The translations under genes and the position numbers were made by a program. From Paenibacillus sp. KS-LC4 (GTDB taxonomy: Bacteria > Bacillota > Bacilli > Paenibacillales > Paenibacillaceae), in NCBI RefSeq assembly GCF_036894955.1, contig NZ_CP145905.1:1929501-1993500 (forward strand): a stretch of DNA of 64,000 bases. Reading direction: 5' to 3'. The stretch's first letter is position 1; the number at the start of each line of letters is the position of its first letter. Under the pieces are notes generated by a model. It was not told the origin of the DNA and searched no databases. It saw nothing but the letters and a program-made list of their open reading frames with translations. Of this stretch, positions 18,381-26,885 are shown piece after piece.

Positions 18381-18470
18381 GCTGTTAAAGCAATTGTCGC
18401 CTGCATCAAACCTAACGTATGTACGGCTACATTTTTCAACTCTGGCGGTAGTGCTTGTTGTTTCTCCTTA

Positions 18471-18479
18471 TGCTATACT
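18471..18479 (+). promoter_or_regulatory. extended -10 promoter of the cysteine desulfurase gene
   Basis: TGCTATACT matches the TGnTATAAT extended -10 form, 55 bp before the start codon. No good -35 is seen at 16-18 bp. Confidence 0.45.
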
Positions 18480-18533
18480 CTTGAGAATACGATAAAAGGT
18501 TCTACATTTAAAATAGAAGGAGCTAGACAAGCT

Positions 18534-19679
18534 ATGCACTATTTCGATCATGCCGCAACGACGCCCATGCATCCAGAGGTCGCGCGAGCGATGCTGGAGG
18601 TGATGCAGGGTCCGGGAGGCAATGCATCGAGCATGCATGCCTTCGGACGCGCGGCGCGGCAGCATCTAAATCGCTCCCGCGACCAAATCGCTACAGCTGT
18701 CGGCTGCAAGCCTGCTGAGCTTGTATTTACGTCCGGCGGCACGGAGAGCAACAATATGGCGCTCAAGGGTGTTGCCCGCGCACAGGCGCTGCAAGGCAAA
18801 AACCATATCATTACGGCGGAGGCTGAGCACCATGCGGTGCTGCATCCCTGCGAAGCGCTTGAGCACGAGGGCTTTGAGCTGACGCTGCTGCCCGTTGATG
18901 AGCAAGGGCAAGTGTCGCTTGCTGATGTGGCGGCGGCAATAAAGCCAAATACGGCGCTGATCAGCATTATGCACGGCAATAATGAGGTAGGAAGTATGCA
19001 GCCGATTGAAGACATCGGACGCCTGGCGCATGAGCGAGGCGTTATTTTTCATGTCGATGCCGTTCAAGCGCTGAGTACAGCGAGCTATCAGCTGAGCCGA
19101 CTGCCCATTGATTTGATGAGCTTTTCCGCCCACAAAATCAATGGCCCGCAAGGGGTCGGAGCGTTATACATCGCTGCGGGCACGCCTTTCGAGGCGACAT
19201 CGCAGGGCGGCTCGCAGGAGCGCAAGCGCCGGGCGGGCACGGAAAATGTCGCCGGCATCGTCGGCTTCGCCAAAGCGGTTGAAATTTGTGTGAGCGAAGC
19301 GCAAAACAAGCAACATTTTCTAAGTGAGCTTCGTAAGGAATGGGTAGAGCTGCTTAGGAAAAATGTGGATATTGAAATCGTTGTAAATGGCGCGGCGGAG
19401 CAGACTCTTCCGCATATCGTCAACATCAGCTTTATCGGGATTGATACCGAGACGATGCTGATGAACCTTGATATGGCCGGCATTGCAGCGGCAAGCGGCT
19501 CGGCCTGCACGTCAGGGGCGCTGGAGCGTTCCCATGTGCTGCGAGCGATGAAGCTGCCGGAGGAAAGGCTGGCTTCCGCTGTAAGATTCAGCTTCGGTCT
19601 GGGGAATACTAAGGAGGAACTGGATGACGCAGCGCGAAAAGTTGCAACGATTGTGCAGCGCATCCGTAATAACGCCTAG
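18534..19679 (+). CDS. yrvO: cysteine desulfurase (IscS/NifS-like)
   Basis: The product has 381 residues. This PLP enzyme takes sulfur from cysteine and, by its place in the cymR-mnmA neighbourhood, should feed MnmA for tRNA thiolation, as YrvO does. The N-terminal YFDHAATTP, the PLP lysine in SFSAHKINGPQGVG and the catalytic Cys in SGSACTSGALE are present. The start at 18534 has AGAAGGAG upstream. A longer in-frame extension covers the promoter. The yrrD-like gene follows after 14 bp. Confidence 0.94.
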   Translation: MHYFDHAATTPMHPEVARAMLEVMQGPGGNASSMHAFGRAARQHLNRSRDQIATAVGCKPAELVFTSGGTESNNMALKGVARAQALQGKNHIITAEAEHHAVLHPCEALEHEGFELTLLPVDEQGQVSLADVAAAIKPNTALISIMHGNNEVGSMQPIEDIGRLAHERGVIFHVDAVQALSTASYQLSRLPIDLMSFSAHKINGPQGVGALYIAAGTPFEATSQGGSQERKRRAGTENVAGIVGFAKAVEICVSEAQNKQHFLSELRKEWVELLRKNVDIEIVVNGAAEQTLPHIVNISFIGIDTETMLMNLDMAGIAAASGSACTSGALERSHVLRAMKLPEERLASAVRFSFGLGNTKEELDDAARKVATIVQRIRNNA

Positions 19680-19693
19680 GAGGCTCCCCGGCC

Positions 19694-20239
19694 GTGATTA
19701 AACTACAGCAATTGATCGGCCTGCCCGTGCTGGTCATTCATTCCGGCAAGCGCGAGGGCACGATCAAGGATGCGATTTTCGACTCCCACTGGAACGTTAC
19801 AGGACTCGTGCTCGAAAGCAACGGCTGGTTTGCTAATGTCGTCAAGACGGTGGACTGGAATGCGGTGCTGACATGCGGCGTAGACGCGATCATTATTTCC
19901 GACGAAGCAGCTGTGCAGAAAACAAAGCTTAAGCAGCTCGGCAGAACCTTTTGCACCAGTAAGATTCAGCTCAAGGGTATGCCCATGGTGACCGTACACG
20001 GCGTGATGCTCGGACAAGTATCCGACGTTTATTTTCATCCATTTATGGGTACACCAATAGTAGGCTTTGAGCTTACGGACGGTTTTATATCGGATCTGAT
20101 GGAAGGGCGCAAGTGGCTTAGAGCTCCCAAAGATTCAGATGCCGTGCTGCTTGGGGAAGACGCGATTATCGTTCCTGCTGTCAGTGAAGCAGAATTGGAG
20201 CCTGTCGCAGCTTCCAATTCAGAGAATAGGGAGAAATGA
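19694..20239 (+). CDS. yrrD: PRC-barrel domain protein (YrrD-like)
   Basis: The product has 181 residues starting at GTG 19694, 14 bp after the desulfurase stop with AGGAGG in between. Two PRC-barrel-like halves are seen (LIGLPVLVIHSGKREGTIKDAIFD and MPMVTVHGVMLGQVSDVYF). YrrD of B. subtilis lies in the same neighbourhood, but its role is unknown. It is probably co-transcribed with the desulfurase and the following zinc-ribbon gene. Confidence 0.82.
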   Translation: MIKLQQLIGLPVLVIHSGKREGTIKDAIFDSHWNVTGLVLESNGWFANVVKTVDWNAVLTCGVDAIIISDEAAVQKTKLKQLGRTFCTSKIQLKGMPMVTVHGVMLGQVSDVYFHPFMGTPIVGFELTDGFISDLMEGRKWLRAPKDSDAVLLGEDAIIVPAVSEAELEPVAASNSENREK

Positions 20240-20242
20240 AAG

Positions 20243-20440
20243 ATGATGAGATGTCCCAATTGCAATTCAAAAGATATAGGAAAAATAGGTTCCCATCAAT
20301 TTTATTGCTGGGGCTGCTTCATTGAGCTGACCATTAACGGAGAGAAGATGTCCGTGTACCAAGTGGAGGAAGACGGGACGCTTAGTTCACTTGATGATCT
20401 GTTTTTTGAAGATGAAATGCCACAAATTCATACCACCTAA
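20243..20440 (+). CDS. small zinc-ribbon protein
   Basis: The product has 65 residues. CPNC and CWGC form a two-knuckle zinc ribbon, followed by an acidic tail. It begins 3 bp after the YrrD stop, with AGGGAGA as ribosome binding site, so it belongs to the same operon. The function is unknown. A second ATG one codon later is equally possible as start. Confidence 0.8.
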   Translation: MMRCPNCNSKDIGKIGSHQFYCWGCFIELTINGEKMSVYQVEEDGTLSSLDDLFFEDEMPQIHTT

Positions 20441-20504
20441 CGCACGATGAATCGTTAATTACACGAAGGTATAGACCTGAAATTAAATAAATATAATAAA
20501 AGCC

Positions 20505-20552
20505 AATAGCAAAAAGACGGATTATTTATTTTCCGTCTTTTTGCTATTTTTA
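20505..20552 (+). terminator. terminator after the zinc-ribbon gene
   Basis: AATAGCAAAAAGACGGA pairs perfectly with TCCGTCTTTTTGCTATT, followed by TTTAATTTT. It separates the desulfurase operon from the skf-like operon. Confidence 0.88.
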
Positions 20553-20568
20553 ATTTTATTCCAAGCTT

Positions 20569-20585
20569 TTCGTCACTATTCGACT
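20569..20585 (-). promoter_or_regulatory. two 0A-box-like sites upstream of skfA
   Basis: On the - strand TGACGAA (20569-20575) matches the Spo0A box TGNCGAA exactly, and AGTCGAA (20579-20585) matches at six of seven positions. They are 10 bp apart, one helical turn, as in known Spo0A-activated promoters, and lie about 80-95 bp before the likely transcript start. The B. subtilis skf operon is activated by Spo0A-P, so conserved control is plausible. Confidence 0.5.
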
Positions 20586-20651
20586 AGATGTGGCAGAAAC
20601 ATAAAATGGAAATGGTGCTTTCTTTCTATTCCTTAAATCGAAAATTTAATT

Positions 20652-20657
20652 TATAAT
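20652..20657 (+). promoter_or_regulatory. -10 box of the skf-like operon
   Basis: A perfect TATAAT lies 40 bp before the skfA start. No good -35 hexamer is present at 16-18 bp, which fits a promoter that needs an activator. Confidence 0.5.
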
Positions 20658-20696
20658 TGTAATTGTATTCAAATAATGTAAAGGGAGAGTGTTTTT

Positions 20697-20870
20697 ATGA
20701 AAGAAAAAGAAATTAAAGCAACCTGGGAATCATCAGTTTCTACTGGGCTGGATAAGCCAGCTGGCACATCTCTAGTCAAGTCAATTGGGTGTGCTGCTTG
20801 TTGGGGAGCTAAAAGTATTTCTTTAACACGTGCATGCTTGCCTCCAACTCCTATCAATCTGGCGATATAG
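20697..20870 (+). CDS. skfA: SKF-like sactipeptide precursor
   Basis: The gene encodes 57 residues with AAGGGAGAG as ribosome binding site. It aligns over its length with SkfA of B. subtilis from memory: shared features include TWES, the GL-KP-GTS leader block, a GC junction, and CW-AKSI--TR-C in the core. The leader is residues 1-31 and ends in Gly. The core is residues 32-57, exactly 26 residues like mature SKF, with Cys at core 1, 4 and 16. In SKF, Cys4 is bonded to the alpha carbon of Met12, Cys1-Cys16 form a disulfide, and the ends are joined. Core residue 12 here is Leu. Followed by a hairpin and skfB. Confidence 0.92.
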   Translation: MKEKEIKATWESSVSTGLDKPAGTSLVKSIGCAACWGAKSISLTRACLPPTPINLAI

Positions 20871-20877
20871 AAAACGA

Positions 20878-20917
20878 GGACACAGAAGAGGCCAGCGTCA
20901 AGGCTTCTCCTGTGTCC
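20878..20917 (+). terminator. attenuator hairpin between skfA and skfB
   Basis: GGACACAG with an adjacent AGAGGCC pairs with GGCTTCTC and CTGTGTCC to give a long, nearly perfect stem, followed by an AT-rich run. Partial termination here would yield more precursor message than enzyme message, as is usual in peptide operons. Confidence 0.75.
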
Positions 20918-20963
20918 AAATTTATTATTTCATTATTTTCTAAAAACGGAGATGAGGGATTAA

Positions 20964-22169
20964 ATGGTTAATGATGCTGCTTCTGTCTCATACGAACCCA
21001 GTTACTTTCTTCATTTACAGCCGGATGGAGCCATGCTGGTAGAGCGCAATAGCATGTATTATTTTCGTTTAAGCGGAACAGCTGCCCAGCTTGCCTTATT
21101 GCTTGCCAAAACGAAAAGCGTGGAAAAAACCGCTAAAGTGTGGAGCAACATGAATGGAATTCCGTTCAGTACGGAACAGCTGGTTCATGAATTGAATCAG
21201 CATCCGCTCACTGAAAGCTGGATGCAAGGAGCGCTTGGTACGCTTCGACTCACGGGATCAACAAAATCTTATTTGCCAATTAGCTGTACACTACAATTAA
21301 CGAATGGCTGCAACTTATTTTGTTCTTTTTGTTACGCAAGCTCAGGCAAGCCGTTAGAACAGGAGCTGGCGGTGGAGGATTGGATGGAAATTTTGCAGAA
21401 GCTATCCGCGAGCGGAGTTTCGGATATCACCTTAACGGGGGGAGAAGCAAGGCTGGCAAAAGGGTTTAAAAGAATTGTAACGACAGCCAGTACATTATTT
21501 ACAAATGTACATTTATTTAGCAATGGTTTATATTGGAAAGATGATGAAATCGAGCTTATTAGTGCTCTTGGAAATATTTTTGTCCAAGTCAGCGTCGACG
21601 GTTCAGCACCTATACATGACAAGCTCCGAGGGAAAGAAGGCGCTTACATAGAATCAATGCGGAACATACGGCGATTAACCGAAAAAGGGATACCTTGTTT
21701 AATTGCAATGACGGTGAATCCGCAAAATTATGAAGATATCGGAGCAGTTATTCAGGATGCCGCCCTTGCTGGAGCCGCAGCCTTCAGAGCAGGTGTCACA
21801 TTGCCAGTTGGCAGGGCTGACAATCATTATTTTGAACTGGATAACGAGCAATACGTATACGTCGATGACAAATTGAAGGAGGCTGTAAGGAACTGGGGTG
21901 ATCGAATGCTTATAACCGATTGGGGAGATGAGGGGAACGATGGGTGTAATGATTTTTGCACCCCGGGCTATTTAGCTTGGTATATTCGGGCAGATGGAGA
22001 GGTCACTCCTTGTCAAATTGAAGGTGCGAGCATGGGGCATATTTTAAGAGACTCGCTTGATGAGATCGGCACACCTGAAAGGCTGTTGCGTGCGCGGGAA
22101 AATGCTGCATCTTGCAAATGTATTGGCAAGGTCGAGCTGCCCAAGGAAGCGGATTTGCCCTTTGTTTAA
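20964..22169 (+). CDS. skfB: radical SAM sactisynthase (SkfB-like)
   Basis: The product has 401 residues, close to SkfB (410). The N-terminal 100 residues form a peptide-recognition region. The radical SAM cluster is Cys116, Cys120 and Cys123 (CNLFCSFC), with TGGEAR near 158. C-terminal cysteines at 328, 332, 350, 384 and 386 provide the auxiliary Fe-S site (SPASM/twitch type). The enzyme is expected to join the sulfur of core Cys4 to the alpha carbon of core residue 12. It starts 93 bp after skfA, behind the attenuator. Confidence 0.93.
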   Translation: MVNDAASVSYEPSYFLHLQPDGAMLVERNSMYYFRLSGTAAQLALLLAKTKSVEKTAKVWSNMNGIPFSTEQLVHELNQHPLTESWMQGALGTLRLTGSTKSYLPISCTLQLTNGCNLFCSFCYASSGKPLEQELAVEDWMEILQKLSASGVSDITLTGGEARLAKGFKRIVTTASTLFTNVHLFSNGLYWKDDEIELISALGNIFVQVSVDGSAPIHDKLRGKEGAYIESMRNIRRLTEKGIPCLIAMTVNPQNYEDIGAVIQDAALAGAAAFRAGVTLPVGRADNHYFELDNEQYVYVDDKLKEAVRNWGDRMLITDWGDEGNDGCNDFCTPGYLAWYIRADGEVTPCQIEGASMGHILRDSLDEIGTPERLLRARENAASCKCIGKVELPKEADLPFV

Positions 22170-22196
22170 TCTATATAGAAAGGACTGAAGGCAGGT

Positions 22197-23711
22197 ATGA
22201 TGACGATCATCCTTTTCGTGGCTGCGGCAATTATCGGGCTTGTGTTGTTTATAAAAAATCGTCCTCGTTCTTACCCGTCCATCTTAATGCCGAAAGACCA
22301 AGCGATTTCAGCTGCTGCCGATTATGTGCAATTGCTTTGTGGCTTGGATGTTTCAGGATGGCGCGCATATGGTATGTATTGGAATGACCGGGAAACGGTA
22401 AATCGCTTGCATCACTTAAATATGCTGAATCGGCTGAGGTCGGTTTTATATCAATGGGGACTTGTGGAATCATGGAGAATTCGCTTCGTCAAACAAGGCA
22501 GCTCGGTGGCAGTAGGTATAAATGCGAAGGGTGAAATTACTTTTTTGCATGTGGATGCAGGTGCACAAAGACTAGCCTCTTCCCCGTCATTAGCGGCTAA
22601 GAAAACACCAGCTGAAATTAAAATGATTCTTGACAGAAGCAAAAATGGTTTATGGGGAAACGCGAAAATAACAGGTGAAGGTGTTCGTGAAGAGGATTTG
22701 TCTGATATTGTTACGTATTGGTACATGCAGGAGTCAGAAGAAATAAGAATGAAGCTTTCCGTTCAAACCCAGGAACATTGTATAGTCCGTATACTGAGCG
22801 AGACAGAAATTCTTACCAAAACGATGGGCAAAGTCGTCAGACAGGAGTTTCGTGATTCAGCGCTTAATTTATCAGGATTTGTCGGTTCATTTTTATCGAC
22901 GATCGCTGGCGTTCTTTTGCTCATTTATGTGGAGGGCGCCCATCAATCTATGCTTAGCTTAGGCATAGGGCTGATCATTGCTGCTGCTGTCTTGCTTACG
23001 GTCAACAATGATATTGCCATGAGTATCGTTAATGCATTTGATTCCCGTTTGACTATTAAGTCTGTGTATGCAATCGGAATTGTCTCTGCTGCGGTGGCAA
23101 GCATCGCTTATGGCAGCATGGCATTTATAACATCGCTTGCGGGTGTAAAATTAGCTGCAGGGCTGTCACTTTCGTTGTTCAATGACGCATTCCTGCAAAT
23201 AACGATAGGGTGCTGTTCAGCTTTAGCAGCATTAGGGGGCTTTGCTTATTTATTTAAGCTTCTGGAAACTAGAGGTATAGTTCGTATATCGCCAGAGCTA
23301 TCGGACCGGTCCATTTTTTTATCCGGCTTTCGGATAAAGCAATGCTTAAGCATTAGTTTGCAAAGCTCTATTTTGGAAGAAATTGTTTTTCGCTTATTAG
23401 GCATTTCAACGCTATTATGGTTTTTTCAAAATGAATGGCTCGCTGTGGCCATTACTTCGATTTTATGGGCATTTTTGCATCAAGGAAGCGGGTATAACCC
23501 AGGGTGGATTAGATGGGCCCAGCTAGTAGTATTTGGCATATTTTTAGGGTTCATATTTATTCAGTATGGTTTTTTGGCAGTAATAGTGGCCCATTTTGTT
23601 CATAATTTTGTTTTGCTCTCTATCCCGCTTTTTTATTATAAGCATCAGTTGAAAAGCACAATCAGGGTCAAGGAGGAGCCTTCTGCACACCACTCTTACA
23701 TCAATAAATAA
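22197..23711 (+). CDS. skfC: CPBP-family intramembrane protease (SkfC-like)
   Basis: The product has 504 residues: an N-terminal membrane helix, a soluble region to about 220, then about eight helices. The CPBP/Abi motifs are present: EExxxR at Glu394-Glu395-Arg399, a histidine at 428 (AFLHQG) and HFVHN at 466-470. SkfC is thought to cleave the leader and/or close the peptide ring. Unlike the originally split annotation in B. subtilis, the frame here is intact. An adjacent second Met is an equally good start. Confidence 0.9.
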   Translation: MMTIILFVAAAIIGLVLFIKNRPRSYPSILMPKDQAISAAADYVQLLCGLDVSGWRAYGMYWNDRETVNRLHHLNMLNRLRSVLYQWGLVESWRIRFVKQGSSVAVGINAKGEITFLHVDAGAQRLASSPSLAAKKTPAEIKMILDRSKNGLWGNAKITGEGVREEDLSDIVTYWYMQESEEIRMKLSVQTQEHCIVRILSETEILTKTMGKVVRQEFRDSALNLSGFVGSFLSTIAGVLLLIYVEGAHQSMLSLGIGLIIAAAVLLTVNNDIAMSIVNAFDSRLTIKSVYAIGIVSAAVASIAYGSMAFITSLAGVKLAAGLSLSLFNDAFLQITIGCCSALAALGGFAYLFKLLETRGIVRISPELSDRSIFLSGFRIKQCLSISLQSSILEEIVFRLLGISTLLWFFQNEWLAVAITSILWAFLHQGSGYNPGWIRWAQLVVFGIFLGFIFIQYGFLAVIVAHFVHNFVLLSIPLFYYKHQLKSTIRVKEEPSAHHSYINK

Positions 23712-23722
23712 GGAGGCAGCAT

Positions 23723-24451
23723 ATGGAGCAGCTGTTGCTTGTGCAAAATTTGGTCAAGCAATACCCCGGAAATGAAGGAGTCGAGAACATTGGTTTTACG
23801 ATAGGACGGGGGGAAATTGTCGGCTTGCTCGGCGCGAATGGAGCGGGAAAAACGACAACTCTGCGTTGTATTGCAGGTCTCTATAAGCCCCAGCAGGGAA
23901 CGATTACAATTGATGGATATAAGGCAGGCTCCGAGCAAGCTCAAAGACTGCTTTCCTTTATTCCTGATAGTCCCTCCCTGTATCCTACGCTTACTGTAGC
24001 TGAACATTTGCAATTTAAAGCAAAAGCTTACCGCATTCCCCCAAAAAAGCTGGAGGAGGCCGTACTGCTAGCACTTCAAGAGGTGAATTTGGAGTCTTAT
24101 GCAGACCGCCCTGCGGGTAATTTGTCCAGAGGCCAGAAACAACGCGTCATGCTAGCAGCAGCAGTTATTCAACAGGCGGACTTATATTTATTTGACGAGC
24201 CTACTGTAGGGCTGGATATTCCTTCTAAAGAATGGTTGGCGCAATGGCTCCTGAAAAATAGAGCAAATAACAAAAGCATTATCGTGTCCTCCCATAGTCT
24301 TGAGTTTGTTATGGAAACAGCGCAGCGCGTTATTTTAATCAAAAAAGGCCGAATTGTCGCTGAAAGCAGCGTTCCTAGTGATGAAGAACAGCGATCGCTT
24401 TGGAAAAAAGAGGTCATTGGGCAGCTAGGGGGTCATCTGCCGGATGATTAA
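23723..24451 (+). CDS. skfE: ABC transporter ATPase (SkfE-like)
   Basis: The product has 242 residues. Walker A GANGAGKTT (37-45), signature LSRGQ (134-138) and Walker B LYLFDEP (154-160) are intact. With the next gene it should form the exporter that also gives immunity to the producer, as SkfEF does. It begins 11 bp after skfC with AAGGAGG, and its end overlaps skfF by 8 bp. Confidence 0.93.
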   Translation: MEQLLLVQNLVKQYPGNEGVENIGFTIGRGEIVGLLGANGAGKTTTLRCIAGLYKPQQGTITIDGYKAGSEQAQRLLSFIPDSPSLYPTLTVAEHLQFKAKAYRIPPKKLEEAVLLALQEVNLESYADRPAGNLSRGQKQRVMLAAAVIQQADLYLFDEPTVGLDIPSKEWLAQWLLKNRANNKSIIVSSHSLEFVMETAQRVILIKKGRIVAESSVPSDEEQRSLWKKEVIGQLGGHLPDD

Positions 24452-25907
24452 CCTTGCTGTCTTTTTGTTCAAAAACAGCACGAGGCAGTGGCTAACGAAT
24501 AAGCAGGGCAGCAAGCTTGCCCTTTTTGCACCGTTGCTCATTTTGGCCTTGTTTACCTTGCTGCAATTGAATGTATTATCCAAGCCAGAAGAGGCTATGG
24601 CACAGCCTGTTGGTTGGGTTGTTGTCGTTCTATTGTTTATTTTTATCCTTTTTGGCTTATTATCAAATAGGCTTCCTTCTCGCATGGAAGATGTCATGTG
24701 GGTTTATATGCTGCCTATGTCAATGAGCCGTATTGTGTGGACTTGCCTATGCTGGCAGCTGTTGCTTCGAAGCAGCTTCTGGTTAGGCGCAGCCCTCATT
24801 GCAGATACGATTCGCTTCATGATGAGTCAAACCTATGAGCATTTATTTTTCCATGCAATTATGAGTCTGACGGTAATTAGCTTGCTGGAGGCAGGGCTAT
24901 TTGTTGCCTCGTCATCGCGAGGGAGATGGACGATTTCGATACCTGTCGGCATCGTTGGTGCAATCGGACTTGTAGTGACGGCGCTTTCGTTCTTTTTTAG
25001 CCAAATGGAGGAGCCTTTGTTTCCTTCCATTGCTGGAGCGATGGAGCTTCTCGCTTTCTATGTAGGCGCCTTTATGATAGGGGAATTTCATCTAGCGGGG
25101 TTACTGTTCGTCGTTCTATTTATTGTACTGGCTATCCTTGTCATTCAGACGGCAACAAGGGGGCTGGAACTAAAGGAGAAGCTTACGAGAGAAGCTGATT
25201 TTTGGTCTAGCTTTAGTAGCTTTAGCTCGTTGGCCGCATCTGCGAGGGGAGGCGATCAAGCAAGTTATTGGGGCGGAAAGCCATGGACAGGTGTATTTTC
25301 CTTCGTCTGGTTCGAGTGGGTGCTATGGCGCAAGCATCGTACAGCTCTTATTTTTCAATTCATTGCGGGTGCTGGCTTGACCATCGTGCTCGTTATCAAA
25401 TGGCCTTCCTGGTTATTAATGTATTTCGGAATTATTTTAGCTTCGACAGTAGTAGGCGGATTTTTCTCCGGTTTAGTTAGGCATGCGCAATCGGGAGATT
25501 TTCTGCTGCTGCCTGGTTCCAGATTGAAAAAAGTGATGCTGCTTGAAATCGTGGATTTAATTCCACCTTTTGCAACGGTTGGGCTATACTACATCATCAG
25601 TATAACAATCGGGGCAGATCTGGCGATAAAGCCTATAGCTGCTGCTGGCTGGCTGCTCGCGCTTTTTATGGCGATAGCGTGTTTCCGCATTGGTCTTTTT
25701 GTCGATGTATTTCTCAAAAACCTGGATATATCAATGGCATCTTATTTTAAGCAGTTGTTCATTTATAGTGTCGTGATGTCTGGAGTTATACTCCTATTAT
25801 TATTTCTCCACTCTGCATTAATCGAGTTATCCATTGAAATGCTCGTAATGGTTGTTATGACGATTGTCATCCTGTATGGGGCCATTCGTATATATATGTA
25901 TAAATGA
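24444..25907 (+). CDS. skfF: ABC transporter permease (SkfF-like)
   Basis: The product has 487 residues with about twelve hydrophobic segments and no ATPase motifs. The start overlaps the end of the ATPase gene, so the two are translationally coupled. By position and topology it is the membrane half of the SKF export/immunity transporter. Sequence similarity of such permeases is low, so the assignment rests mainly on operon context. Confidence 0.87.
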   Translation: MINLAVFLFKNSTRQWLTNKQGSKLALFAPLLILALFTLLQLNVLSKPEEAMAQPVGWVVVVLLFIFILFGLLSNRLPSRMEDVMWVYMLPMSMSRIVWTCLCWQLLLRSSFWLGAALIADTIRFMMSQTYEHLFFHAIMSLTVISLLEAGLFVASSSRGRWTISIPVGIVGAIGLVVTALSFFFSQMEEPLFPSIAGAMELLAFYVGAFMIGEFHLAGLLFVVLFIVLAILVIQTATRGLELKEKLTREADFWSSFSSFSSLAASARGGDQASYWGGKPWTGVFSFVWFEWVLWRKHRTALIFQFIAGAGLTIVLVIKWPSWLLMYFGIILASTVVGGFFSGLVRHAQSGDFLLLPGSRLKKVMLLEIVDLIPPFATVGLYYIISITIGADLAIKPIAAAGWLLALFMAIACFRIGLFVDVFLKNLDISMASYFKQLFIYSVVMSGVILLLLFLHSALIELSIEMLVMVVMTIVILYGAIRIYMYK

Positions 25908-25924
25908 TACAAGGAGATGTGATT

Positions 25925-26431
25925 ATGTCAGATTTGAAGCCTTTAAATGCCCAGATTCTAAAGCTTGGCAGCCCAGATGCAACTGAGGCAATGGGAGCAT
26001 TGCAAATATTGAAAAATCAAGGGGAGCAAGTTATACCAGCGCTTCTTGAGCAATTGAAATCGGCTGATGATTCCATACGCACGATGATTGTTGTGGTATT
26101 GGGGGAAATTGGCCATAAGGCAGCAGGCAGTAATGAACAGGTGGCAGCCCTTTTGCTCGAAAATAATGAACAGCTCAGAATGGCTGCGGCTTTAACTTTA
26201 ACGAGATTAGGTATGGAAAGTATTTTGCCGCTACAGAAGCTCCTTCAAGCTGACAATCGTAAAGCACGATTCTGGGCAGCCTGGGCGATGTCCTTTTTGG
26301 ACCCTGGGCAGGTAGATGATTCAGCAATTGAATGTTTGAAGCAGCATCGGGAACAGCCTGACAGCCCGATAGAAGCTTTTGCCGCGGAGGAGGCGCTTGC
26401 CAAGGTTTTGGCACGAAAAATTCAACCCTAA
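25925..26431 (+). CDS. skfG: HEAT-repeat-like protein (SkfG-like)
   Basis: The product has 168 residues, close to SkfG (171). It is all-helical, with HEAT/PBS-like repeats (VIPALLEQLKSADDSIRTMIVVVLGEIG and LRMAAALTLTRLGMESILPLQKLL). The start at 25925 is chosen for AAGGAGAT at 25912 onward. An in-frame ATG at 25904 overlaps skfF and is less likely. SkfG has no proven role; the repeats suggest a protein-binding part in maturation. Confidence 0.85.
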   Translation: MSDLKPLNAQILKLGSPDATEAMGALQILKNQGEQVIPALLEQLKSADDSIRTMIVVVLGEIGHKAAGSNEQVAALLLENNEQLRMAAALTLTRLGMESILPLQKLLQADNRKARFWAAWAMSFLDPGQVDDSAIECLKQHREQPDSPIEAFAAEEALAKVLARKIQP

Positions 26432-26450
26432 TGTTTAAGGAGGCGGTACT

Positions 26451-26885
26451 GTGAATGCAGCGGTTTCGTATATTCCGAAGTGGGAGGATGAAATAAATTG
26501 GTTGAATGGCAAAAGCTACAGCAAGGAGACGGAGGGGGAGAAAAAGCTTATTGTTTATTTATGGTCAATCAGCTGCGGCTATTGTAAAGAAATGATACCG
26601 GATATTTTACAGCTGTATGAGGAAAATAAATCCTTTTTCCAGCTTTTGTCCATTCATGTGCCAATGAATGATTCAGATTTAAATAGCGATAGGGTTCAAA
26701 AGGTCGTGGGAGAGCTTGGCATGGAGGGGCCTGTTCTGCTTGATAATGAGCATAGATGGATTTCGCTATTTGAAAGCGAGGTTCTTCCCTCCTTATATGT
26801 ATATGATGCTCAGGGTAAGCTGGTTAGCTCAAAAGTAGGTGTTGGAGATACAACAGCCTATTTGAGCAGCCTGATTCACGTCTAG
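26451..26885 (+). CDS. skfH: thioredoxin-like oxidoreductase (SkfH-like)
   Basis: The product has 144 residues starting at GTG 26451, with AAGGAGG 7 bp upstream. The thioredoxin fold shows the active site Cys42-Gly-Tyr-Cys45 and a later LPSLYVYD cis-Pro loop. There is no signal peptide, so it acts in the cytoplasm. SkfH is taken to form or handle the Cys1-Cys16 disulfide of the peptide. The last codons lie in a perfect 19-bp inverted repeat. Confidence 0.9.
   Translation: MNAAVSYIPKWEDEINWLNGKSYSKETEGEKKLIVYLWSISCGYCKEMIPDILQLYEENKSFFQLLSIHVPMNDSDLNSDRVQKVVGELGMEGPVLLDNEHRWISLFESEVLPSLYVYDAQGKLVSSKVGVGDTTAYLSSLIHV

Noticed and set aside
20243..20440. Zinc-ribbon gene as part of the skf-like operon
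   Set aside because: It is coupled to yrrD and separated from skfA by a strong terminator and the skf promoter.
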